Positions 49,901-61,841 of a stretch of DNA of 64,000 nucleotides are shown here, in pieces. The stretch covers positions 11,718,001-11,782,000 of the forward strand of contig CM082580.2 in NCBI GenBank assembly GCA_040954595.2, written 5' to 3'. Every line of letters begins with the position of its first letter. Position 1 is the first letter of the stretch. The notes below the pieces were generated by a model. The model ran no database searches. It saw nothing but the letters and a program-made list of their open reading frames with translations, and was not told where the DNA came from. Source of the DNA: Balanoglossus misakiensis (Eukaryota; Hemichordata). Made by a program: the position numbers and the translations under genes.

Positions 49901-51221
49901 AGCATATTAATGTTTATGTTGTTTAAGTTTAGAAACCACACCTTACGAGAGTAGACATACATTTATGATACATATTACCGGTCATAAACAATTCTGAAGG
50001 ATTACACCATTTTGATGTACAAACATCAAATTTTTCAAAACAATTTCAATTTTGATGAAATGCCAAACGGCAAATATCAAAGTTATGTCGAATATGCTAG
50101 TTATCATAATTGCTTTTTTATCATGAAGTTCCCTCATTGAACAGTATTGGGTTAAACAAAACAGTGTACACTTCCAGTACACATACTGGCTCACAACATA
50201 CATTTTATCAGTGGCCAATATTTAATAACACTTAGTATTTAATTGATATGTTGTCGTTCTAATGTCTGTTTGTTGACATAACAACCGGTATTTTTGAAAA
50301 CAGTACAGCATGTTTGAAAACGAAGAAAAGGGTTGTTTAGTCTCAGTTTGCAAACTTCAATCCTGTAATCAAAATAAAATCATCAAAGGTGTGACCGAGA
50401 ACAACTGTAACATAAGGCAAAGCAAGTAGTGAAAAACAAAAATGAGTGACATGGTCAGCCATGTATTAAAGTGGGGCTCTTAATTTGGTCATTGAGTGCA
50501 GATAAACGCTGCTAACTGGCAAAACAAACCAGCTACTTTGCCATTCCTATCTACTCTATTCCCAAGAAGAAAACACACTTCACCACCCGTTGCCTACTTT
50601 AGAAATTCTGCTGTCTACTTTTGAGCCTATCCCTGTAGGCTACAGTTTCTCATAGCATATTTCTTCCCACTACAACCTTGTTCTTATCATTAAATGAAAG
50701 CAACCCATTTGATAGTTAGCCTGGAGACATCGTCACATTCTGTTTCCTGTTATTTCGTATTCACCGCTTGTTCAGTCACACCACAGCACTCAGCTCTCGC
50801 TAACGTATTCACACATCACGACACAACTGTGCACGCAATACAGTATACCACCTTTTGAACAGTTACAACTTTGTGACACCTCCTCCGTGAAATTTTATCT
50901 AAAAATTCCGAGTGTATATCGATCGTCTTTTTCAGTAAAGTGCCCAGGCCTTGCATTCTAAATTCAAGATTAAACACATAAACCCAACTTACCAATTTGC
51001 TTTTTAATTTCTTGTGGCACACCTTGTATAAAGTCATTTGCTTTCTCTATAATATTGCGAACCATCTGGCCCCCACCACCTGTGATGGAGCCATCTTTAT
51101 CTTTACAAGGACCGATAAGACATCCCCCGTTATGGTACAGAAGTATACAAAAGTCTATCATAAGCCAAACTAGAGATGTCAGGATGATAATCCGACATTG
51201 TCTTCGTCCTGGTATTCTCAT
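43985..51221 (-). CDS. Polypeptide N-acetylgalactosaminyltransferase, complete second paralogue
   Basis: Type II Golgi membrane enzyme that starts mucin-type O-glycosylation. Ten coding exons on the minus strand: 51221-50993, 48969-48798, 46965-46799, 46570-46363, 46234-46064, 45972-45855, 45425-45108, 44965-44867, 44578-44444, 44131-43985. All joints keep phase, giving 587 residues. Order: short basic tail [10 protein letters not shown], membrane anchor about 11-30 ([19 protein letters not shown]), Gly-rich stem, catalytic domain with [18 protein letters not shown], DxH as [15 protein letters not shown] and [10 protein letters not shown], then a lectin domain with three intact QxW repeats (QIW, QQW, QQW). 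Catalytic residues are intact. It differs from the 60-4871 paralogue in DSH against DAH and lacks one intron (that gene's 3690-3787). Subfamily is not assigned. Confidence 0.96.
45780..45811. repeat. (GT)n/poly-G simple repeat
   Basis: A GT run followed by a G-rich run with a single A, inside an intron of the minus-strand GALNT gene. Confidence 0.9.
49605..49691. mobile_element. MITE-like palindromic element, copy 3 (best preserved)
   Basis: 87-bp element with 15-bp terminal inverted repeats, ACCCTTTCACCACCA and TGGTGGTAAAAGGGT, one mismatch. It lies in the second coding-region gap upstream of exon 2 of the minus-strand GALNT gene. Internal AGAGGTCCAA and TTGGACCAAACC give a second palindromic layer. 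Copies 1 and 2 are at 6.4 and 10.0 kb. Confidence 0.65.
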
Positions 51222-51252
51222 TTTGATTAATGTCTGGTTTTTCTCTCTTTCT

Positions 51253-54200
51253 CTAAAAAAAGAAATCAAGGTTTCAAATGCAGGTAGCCTCTTCCTTTTG
51301 ATCCCAAGCGGACGTCTTGATTCCCCCAGTGGGTTGGCCAAATTCAAACTACCTGTAAATGAAGAACAAGGAAAAATATTATAGCAATATGACAAGAATT
51401 GTACAAAACAAAACCAGGTAGTGACAATGTGCTGGTCATATGTGAGTGAGCCTTAGTGGAAACACTGCATGTCAGTATTAAAACTGCACAACTTAGAAGT
51501 TCAGTAATTCACTAAAGATTTCAGCTTCTTTCATATACACTACAATAGCTCAATTAAATTTACTCCAACAATTTAGCCTCAGCATTCCTGTGGGAACGAG
51601 AACTAATATGCAGAAATATTAAATGAGCCTAGGGGGTCACAATATGAGTTGAACTTTCATCAAAAACTGTTTTAAAATACCTCTTGTGCAAATCCTCTTT
51701 GTTCAAGAATTCATGTAAGAGAAAGAATATTAGACATTGTAGACTGAACTATGTACTTCAAAAATACATCAATGTCTCCTTAGTGATTCAGAAAATGTGG
51801 GCAGACATAAATGTATCACAGATCGATTGAAACTGAAATAATGGTTTAGTCATGTGACCTTCCACGACCTCTCCCAAGGATGTCATTGGCTCAGTGGCCA
51901 GATGGGTTATTTATAGCAGTGTATGAGATGGGTGTGGTTGGTCTGCAAGACGAACATTGCCTTTAGTCTTGTGAGTTGTAATGACAAAGGACAAGCAGAA
52001 CATACCATGACAGTCATCTGTATGAGAAGAGGATTTTTTACACGTACAGTATACTCTGGGAAAATTATGTAAGATTCAACATGTGTTACCAGTACATTTA
52101 TTGTAAAGTGCCTAGAGCACAACGTGCGTTATGTAAGAACTAAATATTCTTATTATTTATACTCAAAGAAATGTACATGTATGCACGCTATATAAACATG
52201 AACAAGACGAAAATGTTCAGATAACCAAAACACAGAGATCAACACACAATACAGAGGAAGAAAAATTCATATATCCTTTCTTTGTTTTCTGGAATGACCA
52301 AGGGCTCTGTGATCTGGTTAACTTGATAGGACCGAAGGCTTTCCAATTGCTAATAAATGTCAATTTATGATTGTCTGTATGGCTTCACTCATCTGACAGT
52401 TCTAATGGTGGATTTTAAAAGTATCCGATGTGTACACGTGTCATCACTGCAGTCATAAAACATTTTATGAACTTTCAACTAAGTGCACTTTGTAATTTTG
52501 GAACATATTCATGATACAGAACCATAATCATTCCACACAATATAAGTACAGTTTTGGTTGTATGATTTCTGCAAAAAGTCCCTGATCTTCATTTCTGTCC
52601 CCATTACTTCAAAAAAAGCCACCCCAAATAACCCACCCTGCCACGTAGGAGGTCCTTACATGTCAACACATCTGCCAAATCCATGGCATTAACTTCCAAA
52701 AATAAACAGCACTATAAAACAATTAACTGGACACTTGCTCACCCCAAAAGAAAACACTGCATCAGTTTTTTTTTTCTTTATGAATTGAACATACTTTAGC
52801 CAATTCCAGGGGTCATAATTGCACCAATTTCATCTAATCTGACAAACTTCTTCCAGCTAACTATTAATTTATCTCCTTAATGATTATTTTATTAACTTTC
52901 TACATAGACTATACCACTTGACCTCTAATTATGAAGGTCATTAGATTCACAATTGGTATGCAAATTTTTATATATTATAAGTGCTGGCTCTCGAAATTAT
53001 TATATTAACATCTCTGGTCAATTAAAAGTGTGCATATCTCGTGTGTTCAAGTCAGGTCATGTAATCCAAGAGATTACAAGTTATAACTTACTATTATTTG
53101 ATGTAAAACTTCTTTCTCTTTGCTTCACGGCTTCATAATCCATACAATTTATCAAACATAAGATGTCGAAACACAAACATAAGAACAAACATCACTAAGG
53201 AGAAAGACGCTCACATTTGGGGTTGCCACGCAATGGCTTGTATGCCATGTGGCCCTTAATATTTTAATCGGGGCAAAGTTAAGGAATGTCACCACATCAT
53301 CACTGTATACGTGTCCATGTCAGTTACAACAAGTGTGTGACACGCAGCCTTGTGAAGCCATCTCGTTTACACTCGTGGCGAGATAGATTCCCCGTATACA
53401 GGAAGACGCTTCCTTGAACATTGAGGAAGCGACCGTCTTTCCCCTTTTCTGTCTGTCCCCCGTTTTTTTTTCAGAGGTTTCGTTGCGATCACGTGTTGGG
53501 AACAATAGCACGCGTTCTTAGCAACTGGTTGATTAATTTAAAACCGACGGTTATCGCAATCTTGAGCACTATCTTCGAAGTTGGAAACCGTGAGCGACTA
53601 GAGTGCGGTTACGTTGTTTGGGCGATCGTGTACATTGATAAACGCTTCGTCTATGCATGGACGTCCATGGTCTATGCAACAGTCGAACAGCTACGCGCAC
53701 GATCGTAAGACTTTAAGAAATGAATTACAGGATTATCGAATATAAAGTCTTACCTGAATATCAATATTTCACCAATGGTAACGTTTATCTTGTAAAGAAA
53801 CTCTCGGTAGACTGCAGTTGCACCGTCTTGGTGTCGAGTTACTAACCATATCGGCCATGTTGGCCCTATCGGTCCATCCAATACTATCACGAGGCCCCTT
53901 AACGCAGGGAAAATTCTTTCGGGTACCATACATACATATCGTGTCGATTTCCAAGACTCAACGATGTTTGTTATTGTTTAAGTCCGAGATATTGACATGT
54001 ATAGGGGTACTAGGCATTAATTCACCATCGTTTCCTATGGTACATATAATATAGCGATCCTAACACCACATAAATAAGACCTTTTCATGTTTTTGACAAA
54101 TTTATAAATATAAATATTGCATGATGATTGATTGATGATGAATATTCTGTCTTTTTCAATAATCATGATAATTGCCGTCGTCATTATAATTGTAAATTAA

Positions 54201-55102
54201 CGTTTTCAGGCCTCGTATTGGTGTGTTCTAGAATTATATGACAACCAGAAGGCATTGGTCGCGGGTATATCGCCGAGGATGATCATAAAGATTCGGAACT
54301 TTAGGGAGATCACATTTTAAAATATTGGAAATGAAATAAAATGAATATACTCCTGACTGGTAGCACAGAATTTAAATGTTTGTGACGTAATTAGCTCCAT
54401 ATTGTTTTCTAGGTACAATATGACAGCTGCACTGAAAAATAATCAAATAGTGTCTTTTGGATATTTTGTGCACTAGACTCTCTAGGCCTTATATCAACAT
54501 TTTCCGACCAATATGATCACCATGCAATCCTCGGTAATTCTAGTCATAAAGTAAGTCTGAGAGAGTTTGCCATCGCTGCAGTCTTACTCAACTTTAATTT
54601 TGCCATATTTAAACATCTCCGTTAGTCTTGAAAGCAGGAGACCTCTTTACTTATTCCGAAGCGAGTGGAGCTGGTACAGTTTGGCAGTTTTAGTCTTGCT
54701 AGTGGCGCCACCAACGGAGGGGGACGAACTCGGGTCTTTTTAACTTAATTGTTATGATAACGTTTTCAAGGCAAACCAACTATAGAGGGACATCTTTAAT
54801 GAGAATAGAAACGAAAATGAGACTTTAAAATAGCAAAAATGGTATCCAATTTACAGTTTCAAATAAATCGTCGACACCAAAGTAAAGTTAAGATTCTCCG
54901 CCGCGACATTTGAGCCATCTAATACATCAGAAATCGGAACTATATCTTGGAACTTGAAAGTTGAATATATGTACAAAATGGGCATACTCTGGTCTTTGAA
55001 GTAGTACTGTTTAGTTTAGCATCCATTCATCCACCCACCCACTCACCCACCCAAACACAAGCCCCCCCCCCCACACACATATACATACAAATGAAATGTA
55101 AA
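51253..55102. other. Upstream and intergenic region
   Basis: Apart from the probable 5' exon near 53.8 kb and a somewhat GC-richer stretch at 53.4-53.95 kb, which may be the promoter of the minus-strand GALNT gene, I see no supportable gene. Confidence 0.45.
53754..53970 (-). other. Probable 5' noncoding exon of the minus-strand GALNT gene
   Basis: Read on the minus strand, ATATTCAG then GTAAGACTT at 53754/53753 is a near-perfect donor. A strong acceptor (TTTCTTTTTTTAG) opens at 51252, 31 bp before the GALNT start codon. The pair is consistent with a 2.5-kb intron in the 5' UTR. The upstream limit is a guess. Expression is not shown. Confidence 0.35.
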
Positions 55103-57056
55103 TTAATTCAATAATTTTGTCTTTTCAGTGATGTCTGTTTCTTCTAGAGACCCGTAATCCGAACTCATACAGCCATATGCATCTTTTGTTTGTAGAGACC
55201 CAGAATTTCCTCCTCTGTTTTGGTTTGATCCTATGGAAAGTAAACAATTAGGAATAGTTATGATATTTGAAAAAAAATGCCGATATTCTATGTAACATGA
55301 TATTCTATGTTTTGATCAGACTAAGCAATTGAAGTCCACAGATTTATGAAGCATACATGCAGCTACGTCGAGAACAACAGCGCAAAGTGATAAAGGGTAG
55401 GTGCTTACTGAATTGATGGTCGTGTTCACTTTCCATTTCCATCTGTAATTCTTCTGGACTACCTTCCATGACTATTTGAGTATCGAGACGATGACACAGA
55501 CGAACCTACAAAGTAAAGAACACATCACCTAGTTAATTGATTGATTGACATTTTGGTCGATTGATTGAGAGATAGGTCGCTCGACGGATGAACATATAAG
55601 GTTACTAGGCAATTGGATTCCTTACCGAGTTCACACAGACACCACACATGATGCAGGGCCAACAGAGCACGCTAAGAATGACCCCTTTACATTTATCGTA
55701 GCCACAAAGTGTTTGCTTCAGGTCTTCAAAGAAGGTGTGATTCGTGATTTGGAGTGTTGCAAACTCGCACTTGAACTCTTCAAGCCCTCTGTCTTTGAAC
55801 CACGTGGTTATCATTTCGCAAAAGCTGAACTGTGAAACAACAAGTCAACGTCAATGTGAATATCGCGTAATGATTGCAGTTGGTAGCACACTCTCAACAA
55901 CTTCCATCGACACTGGTCCCTGTAGCTGTGAACCCATATATACACAAAGTAATCACCATACCTGTAACATGTAACGCTTGCCTTCCTGGATTGCACATTT
56001 GGCCTGCTCAAAACCGCTTTCCATTTGCCACCTTATGTTTGGATGTCTGGTGTTGCAAACGACTGCCCAGTAACCTGCAATGTTGCAGTGGAAGATGTTA
56101 GTTAACACTTTTTTGTGAAATATGGTGAAGTTCAAAGTATGGCTACATACTCTAAACTCCCCCTTTTAAATGTATTGAACTTACCCTCGTCTCCCGATTT
56201 CTCTTTTGTTGACGTGAGTTTGCATCTTGCGTCCAATAAAATAGGAGACGACAAAAGTCGGTTTTCCCAGCTTCGAAGATCGTCCAATGTTTCGACAAGT
56301 ACAGTGCTGCAAAAGACACAGGAAGTTTAGTAGACGCGATGATATTACATTATGGATCCGAACTCTTCTCCACAGATTCGTCGACAAGTCTACAACGACC
56401 TAACTGATCTCTTAGATCGGACGATATGGTTGTACTGGTATGTTTTACACTGTCTTATAGATTCGTTAAAGTGAACCGACAAACCCACTGCATTTTCTCC
56501 AGTACATCGACCACCTTTCACTTTTGAACTGGCAGAACGCCAATATGAATTTACGAGCAAGCAGACTTTGAATATAAACTAAAAGTTGTGTGGATTGAAC
56601 TTTTTCATCATGCAAATTAAAGCAAGTACATGTAAACTGGCCAAGATATGCACTTTGTTACAGTGCGACCTGGCTCAATATTATTGCTATGGCAACCTGT
56701 CTGCCCACTGGTCTTAATTGGTACTTGGCACCAATACGCCCCTTCTGTATTTCCGTATTGACCTAATACTTTTCGTGTTGTATTTGAATTGCCTACGAGT
56801 CACTGATTGTTCAGACCCCCAACATCATCACGACATTCTATTTCAGAAATTCTTACCTGCCGTAATTGTGGGGGAAATGGTCGTAATATTCAGGCGATCC
56901 TATGAAAATGTTGATATTGGTTTCGTTTCCAAACGACGTGTCTTTTCCTTTCTCTACTAGAATATCGCTGATTGGATCGTCCAGGAATTGCTTCATCGGT
57001 GCGAGCCCCACGATCAATTGAGGGTCTGCGAGCGAAGATGAAGTAGCATTTAACAT
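55103..57056 (-). CDS. Putative single-pass membrane protein of unknown family
   Basis: Six minus-strand exons, 57056-56857, 56306-56185, 56074-55962, 55829-55626, 55505-55409 and 55230-55103, join in phase to 287 residues. This strongly supports a real gene although I recognise no family. Residues 1-190 are mixed, with VGLAPMKQFLDDP, INIFIGSPEYY, YWAVVCNTRHPN and several Cys. There are potential N-glycosylation sites at NATS, NETN and NHTF. A hydrophobic Cys-rich segment VILSVLCWPCIMCGVCV, about residues 195-212, is the only likely membrane span. The tail is acidic and Ser-rich, with DYGSLEETD. No signal peptide follows the ATG used, and a possible acceptor (CTTCGCTCGCAG) just inside exon 1 means the true start may lie further upstream. 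Confidence 0.7.
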
Positions 57057-57746
57057 GTCGGGTTTTTCGTCCGTCGTCGGCCTATTTACTTCTCAACGAC
57101 GTTGTGTTCTGGCGGACGGACCACTCGCAAACCGTGGTGACCTCAATATACTATCCAAAGCCGTTCATAGGTCGAGTGGTGTGAAGTGCGGACGTGCAAT
57201 TGGCACACCCCGGCCCCAAAAGACCTCCAGTCTCGTCAGAATCCCGTGAAGCGCAAAACACCTCTTAAAAATTCTGCGCGCTCGATCTGGTATAGGTGAT
57301 CACCACGATGGTCCGCTAGACTTTCAGACGGTCCGAGAATGCTCCCTAGTGTGCGCATAGGCATTTGAATTTCTTTTTGAAGCGGTTCAACAGTTCAAAT
57401 CGTGACACAGACAGATGTAGTCACAATATGCGCTGGTCGGTCACTGAGTTCACGACTTCATTGTATCTGCAGATAACATTAAAATGGTGCGCCCTCTGTA
57501 CAATTGAACTGACACGGGGTCGTGTAGGGTGAACAATCAAACCACAGTCCCTATTGGCCTTGAGGGACTGCAGACTGTGACCATGCGCCATGAACATACA
57601 TAACTTGAAAATGAAGACAAAAACCAAAACTTACATTGTATGTATCAATGATATTTATTGGTTTAATTTAGGGCTGGTGGCTTAACTACAAATAGAATCT
57701 ATAACGGATCTCTGACTTGATCACTGTCACAACTCAACTTCATTTT
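57057..57746. other. Spacer between two minus-strand genes
   Basis: Contains the 3' UTR of the TRIM gene and presumably the promoter of the unknown membrane-protein gene. No other gene seen. Confidence 0.5.
57654..57659 (-). terminator. Polyadenylation signal, TRIM-type gene
   Basis: AATAAA on the minus strand, about 90 bp after the TRIM stop codon. Confidence 0.6.
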
Positions 57747-57930
57747 TCATAATGGAAAGTAATGATTGTCTGCCATGTATTTTTTATCATCTTCGCCATT
57801 TTCACTGACGTTTGTAGCACTGACATTACAGCCATTTTCTCCATCATCATCGTCGCCATCATTGTCATCCTGATCCTCATCCCCATCCTGCCCCTCCTGA
57901 TCATCATCATCATCATCATCGTCGTCGTCG

Positions 57931-57963
<33 letters not shown>

Positions 57964-59468
57964 CCAACAACACCACCACCACCATGCACGTCTTGAACAT
58001 CACCTTCGCTACTTTCAATGTCCTCGACAGCAGGCTCCTTCAGATTACCAACGCTAGCAACTGCATCAGCGACATTATCGTGTATATTGAGCTCCTCTTT
58101 ATCACGGTCTAGGTTGGGATGCGTTTCTGTCAAGGAACCACTACATTCCGAATCATTTTCTGAGATGGGATTTTCCGTGGCAACGGTGTCATTTAGCTGG
58201 TGATCGTTTGGCCCACATTCACGACTGTCAGCGTCGATGTCGACCCAAGCAGGGGACAATGGCTGAGCATCAGTGTTAACGGCTTTATCAACGGAATGAG
58301 TAAAGATGTCCGTGTTAGTGGACTTGTCAACTGAACGAGAGAACATTTTCCGAAAGTTGAAATCATTGAATGCTGCCTCTGGAACATCACTCTCGGATTC
58401 TTTGACTTGAGGCAAACCAAGCTTCTGGGCATGGATTTCCACTTTCGCTTCTAACACCTCTCTCGCCCGAGCAGTCACGTGTTCTTGATTCGCAAGTAGC
58501 GTCGTTGGTGGTTGTAGGATAGCTTGCTCTATTGACGAATGTGCCTTGAAGAGCTTGCTTATCAGAGCTTCAGTACTTGTCCGTTTAGCAGCAAGGCTCT
58601 GGTGTTTAGCCGCATACTCAGAATTTAACGGTTTCATGGCTTTCGCTTTGTTTGAAAGGATCTCCTGTTTGATCTCCTCATACTTCTCAGTAGCCTTGTC
58701 AAGCATACACTTGTAATATTTTTCGACTTTGTTCTTTTCTCTGGTGTAAAGTCCTTCCATGGAAACCAAGTCTTGCCTCAATCTGCTTGCGACAGTCTTG
58801 ACTTGCGCTTGCTTGCTCAGTAGTTGCGTTTTGTAATTTTGCAATTCTACTCCGAGTCCCTCGACTGCGTCTTGTGTAAGGATGTGTTCGTGCGTTTTGT
58901 GGTCGAAGAGAGCGCACTCTAAGCAGATGCAGACTTTACAAGTCAAGCAGTAGATTTTGAGCTGGTTTTCCTCGTGCTTGTCACAAAACGCGAGATTCTG
59001 CTGACTGAGGTCTCTGTTGTCTTCTTTGCGGTCCGACAGCGGTACCAGAATATGCCCCTTTGTAAGCCGTATTTTCCTGTGCGCTTTGCCGCAGTTCTCA
59101 CACAGGTTTATGGCACAGCCGGTACACCATACAACTGCCGTGTAATCCTCGCAACCATCACAGACCGTACCGCCACCTTTCAATTTTCCAGCTGCCTTGC
59201 GACAATCGACTAAACCAGCCAGCGAGTTGACAGACAGACTGGTCGGTAAACTGGCCACGTCCCAGGAAGTCACTTGGCAAGGCGAGCGACACTGCGGGCA
59301 ATTTATCAGCCGCTTACCTCGGCTCAGCTGAACCAAGCACTTCTTGCAGAAGGAATGCTGGCACTGCAACATCCGAGCATCTTGGTATCGCTCAAGACAA
59401 ATCTGACAAGTCAGGTGGTCTTCTTCAATTTCTTTAAGAAGATTGGAGCTCCTGTTTGACGCAGCCAT
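57747..59468 (-). CDS. TRIM-type RING/B-box/coiled-coil protein with acidic tail, single exon
   Basis: Probable E3 ubiquitin ligase of the tripartite-motif family. One uninterrupted frame of 573 residues starts at MAASNRSSN. The RING is at about 21-60 (CQIC, CQHSFCKKC, CPQC, all eight ligands present). Two B-boxes follow, about 104-143 (CDGCEDYTAVVWCTGC) and 162-198 (CDKHEENQLKIYC, CLEC, DHKTHEH), then a coiled coil to about 310. The C-terminal region has no SPRY, NHL or filamin domain. It is disordered, with two related motifs, SVDKSTNTD and SVDKAVNTD, and an Asp run of about 22 residues encoded by a GAT/GAC triplet repeat. Lack of introns in an intron-rich neighbourhood suggests retroposition or an ancestrally intronless TRIM. 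The start is the first ATG. Confidence 0.94.
57899..57962. repeat. ATC/GTC triplet repeat inside the TRIM coding region
   Basis: About 21 triplets read ATC or GTC on the plus strand, which encode the poly-Asp tract on the minus strand. Length polymorphism would change the number of Asp residues without shifting the frame. Confidence 0.93.
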
Positions 59469-60853
59469 GTTTGCGGGTGTTGCTACGATTGCGAAATGTA
59501 CATTCGCGGGAAACTCCCATGCCTTGGTTTTTATATGAAACCGAGGCTTTAACCCTCGACCCCTCTGAACCGACTGACGTGACCATGGTGACGTACCCAG
59601 GCCCCTAGTGACGTACCTGAGCTGCGGTTACATGTTTAATACAGGCTGTCAATATTGCTTTAAATCCGTATTTTAGCCATAAAAATGCACTGAACCACGA
59701 CCATCGTGTCGATTATCAGAATTTTTGACTATCAACATGATGATCAAACTTTCTCTAGAGTATACATTGTAAACACTTAAAAAGACAGGGGTGGGGGATG
59801 CTTTCATGAATCTTTGAGTTACAGAAGATAGACATGATGATAATAGAATAATTTTGCGTTACATAAAGAAGAAAATTACCCTAACCCCGAGTTCTTATGT
59901 AGGCCTAGTTACAGGCTACATCATGTTCACATTGCTTCTGGACAAAATCAGCCTTCATATTATCACACTTTTACTTAGCTTCAATCAAAGTATACGATAT
60001 GTTTCGTTCTTATGCGCCAGCTAGAAAAACGCTAATAAGACTAACGATTTTTTCACTTGCTCGTGTACACAGAATTCCATTATAATTGATAGAAATGTCT
60101 GTTTTTCCTGTACTTCCTGATCAATTTCTTTGACCTTTGAACCAAAGAACAAAGTCACGTGATAGCTGAAAGGTCATTTAAGTTTACGTTGCGTTTATGG
60201 ACTAGTACTTCACACTTTTGCTTTTGCCGCACCATCTCACCGATCGCCTGTGCAGGACATCAGCTTGTCAATCAAGCCTGAATCAGGTCAGATCTTTTTT
60301 TCTCATTGGCAGTTTCGTTTTTCGCTCTTGATCGGCATTTCGAGCGATGACGGATCGAGAAATGCACGAGAAAGTGACATCTTGCTGGCCCAGCGATCGA
60401 GGGCGCGCGTACCGTAGCTGGGGCACAAAGTCGAACGGTAGATATATGAACAAACTCGACACGTGTCAGAAACAAATATGCCACGAACAACTCAGTTTAG
60501 CCACAGTGGCGAAAGTAGCTATATGAATATAAATTTCACTGTGCCATATCAAATACTCGATCAAAGTGCGTTTTTCGGCATTTTAGTTCAACTTTTGTTG
60601 CGTATGACCTTGTCCTGAAATCTGGGTTAATGCTTCAGTCATGATGATGGGGCATGCAACGTGACCTTGACCCGAACTCACCGAAGCTACGTGTCATGGT
60701 CATAATTTTCAGCGCAAACTATTAAGTTGTCAGATTACCAACAAGTAAGAATAATCAATTTTAATTTTTGTGCTTTTCCCTGCAGATGGAAAGGAAACCA
60801 CGACAACACACTACATGTAGCCTCTCTGTGACATACGGCCAATCCGCTTCAAA
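59469..60853. other. Divergent intergenic region between the TRIM and Cys-rich membrane genes
   Basis: About 1.4 kb between divergent genes. A likely 5' UTR exon of the rightward gene begins at 60786 after CCCTGCAG. No other coding exon is supported. Confidence 0.45.
59508..59614 (-). promoter_or_regulatory. TRIM promoter with kappaB/E2F-like and CRE-like sites
   Basis: GGGAAACTCC at 59508-59517 fits the NF-kappaB consensus GGGRNWYYCC. It overlaps GCGGGAAA, an E2F-type site, about 40 bp upstream of the TRIM start codon. Three TGACGT CRE half-sites follow at 59575, 59589 and 59609. These are motif matches only. Confidence 0.4.
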
Positions 60854-61543
60854 ATGGATTTGTCTTTCTCAGAACACCAAATCAAGGTCTCACTGGTTTG
60901 TTGGCTTTCACTTATCAAAGGTGAGTGATATAAGGATCACTGGTAAACTTGGTAAGTTTGCAGTGATGATGTAGTCACTGGTAAGTTTGTAAAAGTCATT
61001 GAATTTCTGACATGCACTAATGGCCGGTGACATTTCTTTTTTTCTTGGCAGATGTGATGAGTGACACTTGCCCCAGGGATTATCCATTCCTGTTCTGTCC
61101 CAGACCAGGCATTGATGATGTCCGAGCCACAGACTGCTGCCATCACCCAAATGAAGGCTATTCTTGCTGTATACCACCACATGTTAATGGGTAGGTGTTC
61201 AGCATCACCTCAGCGTGGGATGCAGACAACAAAAGCAAATATTTGTAGTTGTGTTTTCCTATGATAAGCAGCTATTACATGCATGGCGTTTCTTTATGGA
61301 AGAAACTGCAAAATTGAAATTTGCACAGAAAGTGTTAATCGACCACATTGTATTTTCCTTTTTCATTCTAGGCCTGGTACAATTATGTTGTACATATGGC
61401 TGTCCATCATGGTGATGGCACTGATGTCCATGGCCCTGTACTGCATCTGCTACTGTTGTCACAGACTGTACGATTACTGGTCCGACCATCAAATCGATCT
61501 AGGCGAAAGAACACCTTTGGTCGACTCAGGCGTCTTTGTGTAG
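60854..61543 (+). CDS. Small Cys-rich single-pass membrane protein (WBP1/Shisa-like layout)
   Basis: Exons 60854-60920, 61052-61190 and 61372-61543 join in phase to 125 residues. The N-terminus has a short hydrophobic core, KVSLVCWLSLI, that may be a signal peptide. The ectodomain is Cys-rich: DTCPRDYPFLFCPRP, ATDCCHHP, GYSCCIPP. One membrane segment follows (about residues 71-95, MLYIWLSIMVMALMSMALYC), then juxtamembrane CICYCC and a tail with DLGERTPLVDSG. The pattern of paired Cys just outside a membrane span recalls WBP1/VOPP1 and Shisa proteins, but no PPxY motif is present and I cannot assign a family. An alternative ATG at 60786 in another frame is longer in the first exon but does not join the later exons in phase. 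Confidence 0.68.
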
Positions 61544-61841
61544 GACCACAACAAGATCAGAGTGGTGTGTCCCCCATGGTGCAATGCAACATCCTGTTGA
61601 AAAGCAAGACTCTTTGAATTATGGGATAGATGGCATCAGTGGGTAGTTGTCATGGAAGCCAGGGTGTTGTCACGGAAACCATGAATGGGATGGCCCTTTG
61701 GTCAGTGGCAGGGATGTTTGCACAGATTTTTGGGGGCGGATTTGCAGGTGATGGTAGGAGCCATTGCAACCAGGAAATTCTATTGTAATGAAGCTTATAG
61801 CAGCATTTGCTTAACTTAGCAGACTTTCACGCACAAACCTG

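Noticed and set aside
57762-58112. Plus-strand Ile-rich ORF opposite the TRIM tail
   Set aside because: It is the complement of the GAT/GAC Asp tract and has no independent support.
60786-60974. ORF starting at ATG 60786
   Set aside because: Its frame does not join the Cys-rich and membrane exons. The ATG at 60854 does, in correct phase and with a leader-like N-terminus.
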